This document shows, in pieces, positions 12,665-14,274 of a DNA stretch of 14,274 bases. Where the stretch lies: contig JBEGVK010000232.1 in assembly GCA_041178405.1 (NCBI GenBank), positions 1 through 14,274 on the forward strand. Reading direction: 5' to 3'. The translations under genes and the position numbers were made by a program. Within the stretch, counting starts at the first letter, position 1. Each line of letters begins with the position of its first letter. This DNA comes from UBA668 sp041178405 (GTDB taxonomy: Bacteria; Actinomycetota; Acidimicrobiia; Acidimicrobiales; Ilumatobacteraceae). Under the pieces are notes generated by a model that ran no database searches, had not been told where the DNA came from, and saw only the letters and a list, made by a program, of their open reading frames with translations.

Positions 12665-14274
12665 GTGCAGCGACCGGGACGCAAGCGGCGAGACGACGGC
12701 GAGGCCATCGACCGTGAGGCTGCAGAGTCGCTGCTGAGCGACGTCATCGAGTCGACCGCCACGCAAGTCGCCGTCGTCGGTCCCGATCTCGGCGTCGTCA
12801 CCGCCAACGCACCGTTCCGTCACGCCTTCGCCGGCGGTTCCGACCCCGCCGGGATGCCCCTCGACCTGCTCCACGGCCTCAGCTCTCCGCAGGCCCGCGC
12901 CGACGTGCTGAGCGCCGTACGCAGCACCATCGCCCACCGCGGCGACACGCTGTTCTTCCTCGATGATGCAGGCCAGTTCACGAGGCACTGGTGGGAGGTG
13001 TCCGTGGCCCCGCTCCCGTCCAACCCCGGCGCCGTGCTCAGGCTGCGCGATGTCACCGAGCTCGTCGAGGCGGCTCGCCTCTCGACCGCCGGCCGCAGTC
13101 GAGACGCCGCTACCGGGCTGCTCGGGCACGAGGCCCTCGAGCATGAGCTGGCAGCGATCCTCGGCAGCCGGAGCGGCCGGCGTGCGTGCGCGGCCATCTT
13201 CCAGATCGACCAGCTGGGCCTCGTGCGCGCAGCCCTCGGCGACCAGGGTGCCGCCGAACTGGTGCAGCAGGTGGTGGCGACGGTGCGCCACTGCCTGCCC
13301 CCACACGGTGAGCTCGGCCGGGTGGGCGAGGCATTCGCTGCAGTCTTCGAGGCCGACTCCGACGAGCAGGTCGACCAGGTTCTCGCTGCCTGCCGCGATG
13401 CTGTGCGCCAGCCGGTCTCTGCGCGTGGCCGCACGATGCGCCTGACGGCGTCGATCGGCTACGCCACCGCCCCCTCCAATGCGCCGCTGCCGCCGCCCGG
13501 CAGCACCGCAGTGCACGTCGAGATGCTCGCCGACGCTGGGGCCGCCGCGCGCGAGGCGGTGCGACGCGGTGGCAGCCGCGCCATTCGCCACGATGCACTT
13601 CCCGGCGACTCGGCCGAGTCCACCCTTCGGCTCTGGAACGAACTCCGCGCTGCCATCCAGTACCGCCAGATGGAGGTCTGGTTCCAGCCGATCGTGCTGC
13701 TCGACACCCGACGGCCGGTCGGCGCCGAGGCACTGTCGCGCTGGCGCCATCCCCAGCTCGGCGATGTCGCTCCCGACGAGTTCATTCCATCTGCTGAGAG
13801 GAACTCCGAGATCCTCAACATCGGTGCCTTCGTGCACGACAGGGCGACGCAGGTGGGCCGGGCGTTGCGCACCGATACCACCACACGGCTTCGCGACTTC
13901 CAGATCAGCATCAATGCCGCCACCGAGGAGCTCGCCTGGCCGCAGTACGCAACCAGCCTGCTGTCGCGCATCGAGTCGAATGAGGCGCGACCGGAGTGGT
14001 TCACCATCGAGGTGCCCGAGCGATCAGCGGAACTCGGTGACGACATCTCCCGCGCCAACCTCGTCAGGCTCGCCGACGCCGGCATGACGCTGTCGCTCGA
14101 CGGCTGCGGCCGCAGTGCCTCGCTGCTGCCCTCGCTCGTCGATCTCGGCGTAACCAGGGTCAAGATCGAGCGATCGCTCATCTCGATGCTCACCGCCGAC
14201 AGCCGCGTCGACCAGGTGATCGCCGCGCTCGTGGGACTGGCCACCGGCCTCGGCCTCGACGTCGTCGCCACCGG
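12665..14274 (+). CDS. PAS - degenerate GGDEF - EAL domain signalling protein, 3'-truncated
   Basis: The frame is open from GTG 12665 to the window end with 536 complete codons and no stop; the C-terminus is missing. No membrane segment is visible, so it is probably cytoplasmic. Residues about 22-135 look like a PAS sensor (IESTATQVAVVGPDLGVVTANAPF; WWEVSVAP; VLRLRDVTE). Residues about 146-308 follow the GGDEF fold (DAATGLLGHEAL, the TASIGYA strand). The catalytic GGDEF site, however, reads GEAF at 221-224, so diguanylate cyclase activity is not expected. Residues from about 320 form an EAL phosphodiesterase domain with EAL intact (355-357, GAEALSRWRHP), N417, E449 and K500. The DDFGTG loop reads DGCGRS (479-484), losing the second Asp. 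Activity is therefore doubtful, and a c-di-GMP-binding or protein-interaction role is possible. The N-terminus is basic (RPGRKRRDD). Confidence 0.88.
   Translation, partial: MQRPGRKRRDDGEAIDREAAESLLSDVIESTATQVAVVGPDLGVVTANAPFRHAFAGGSDPAGMPLDLLHGLSSPQARADVLSAVRSTIAHRGDTLFFLDDAGQFTRHWWEVSVAPLPSNPGAVLRLRDVTELVEAARLSTAGRSRDAATGLLGHEALEHELAAILGSRSGRRACAAIFQIDQLGLVRAALGDQGAAELVQQVVATVRHCLPPHGELGRVGEAFAAVFEADSDEQVDQVLAACRDAVRQPVSARGRTMRLTASIGYATAPSNAPLPPPGSTAVHVEMLADAGAAAREAVRRGGSRAIRHDALPGDSAESTLRLWNELRAAIQYRQMEVWFQPIVLLDTRRPVGAEALSRWRHPQLGDVAPDEFIPSAERNSEILNIGAFVHDRATQVGRALRTDTTTRLRDFQISINAATEELAWPQYATSLLSRIESNEARPEWFTIEVPERSAELGDDISRANLVRLADAGMTLSLDGCGRSASLLPSLVDLGVTRVKIERSLISMLTADSRVDQVIAALVGLATGLGLDVVAT

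Noticed and set aside
12521..13837. 438-codon minus-strand open frame overlapping tRNA-Val and the PAS gene
   Set aside because: The plus strand shows coherent PAS, GGDEF-like and EAL homology; the minus frame has no domain and runs into the tRNA.

Overview
The window looks like a core chromosomal segment of a high-G+C actinobacterium. The evidence is a G+C-rich base composition, many GTG starts, TAnnnT-type -10 elements placed 6-8 nt before several start codons, a bifunctional long Rel, and a SecD with a Ser/Thr/Pro-rich insert. The gene order and the Thr-rich secreted regions suggest a member of the Acidimicrobiia, but that placement is inference and no marker gene settles it. No plasmid, phage, insertion sequence or CRISPR signal was seen.

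Layout. A 5'-truncated CAP-domain (SCP/PR-1) secreted protein gene (+, 1-477) ends tail-to-tail against a long minus-strand run. Read in its own direction, that run is icd (10009-8792), queA (8747-7737), tgt (7736-6639), yajC (6572-6186), secD (6181-4445), secF (4448-3273), apt (3248-2721) and rel (2704-485). queA/tgt abut, yajC/secD are 4 nt apart, secD/secF overlap as ATGA, and apt/rel are separated by 16 nt. This fits one or a few overlapping transcription units. Divergent from icd, a class I/II aminotransferase (10143-11303) and an acyl-CoA dehydrogenase (11313-12413) run on the plus strand. A tRNA-Val(GAC) gene (12457-12530) lies on the minus strand. A PAS plus degenerate GGDEF plus EAL protein begins at 12665 on the plus strand and runs off the window end.

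How the genes work together. queA and tgt serve queuosine modification of tRNA. yajC, secD and secF form the proton-motive-force-driven accessory part of the Sec translocase. apt salvages adenine, and rel makes and degrades (p)ppGpp. icd is a eukaryotic-type NADP-dependent isocitrate dehydrogenase. The aminotransferase/acyl-CoA dehydrogenase pair suggests amino-acid or acyl-CoA catabolism, substrate unknown. No intergenic stretch exceeds 300 bases.

Most of the window is ordinary core genome. The observations most worth a second look are: a recurrent TAnnnT motif 6-8 nt before the start codon of five genes (candidate leaderless mRNAs); a PAS-GGDEF-EAL protein whose two c-di-GMP signatures are both eroded; a large Thr-rich insert in SecD; and a Gln replacing the usual Pro next to the catalytic region of Tgt. 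I found no convincing new biological system.
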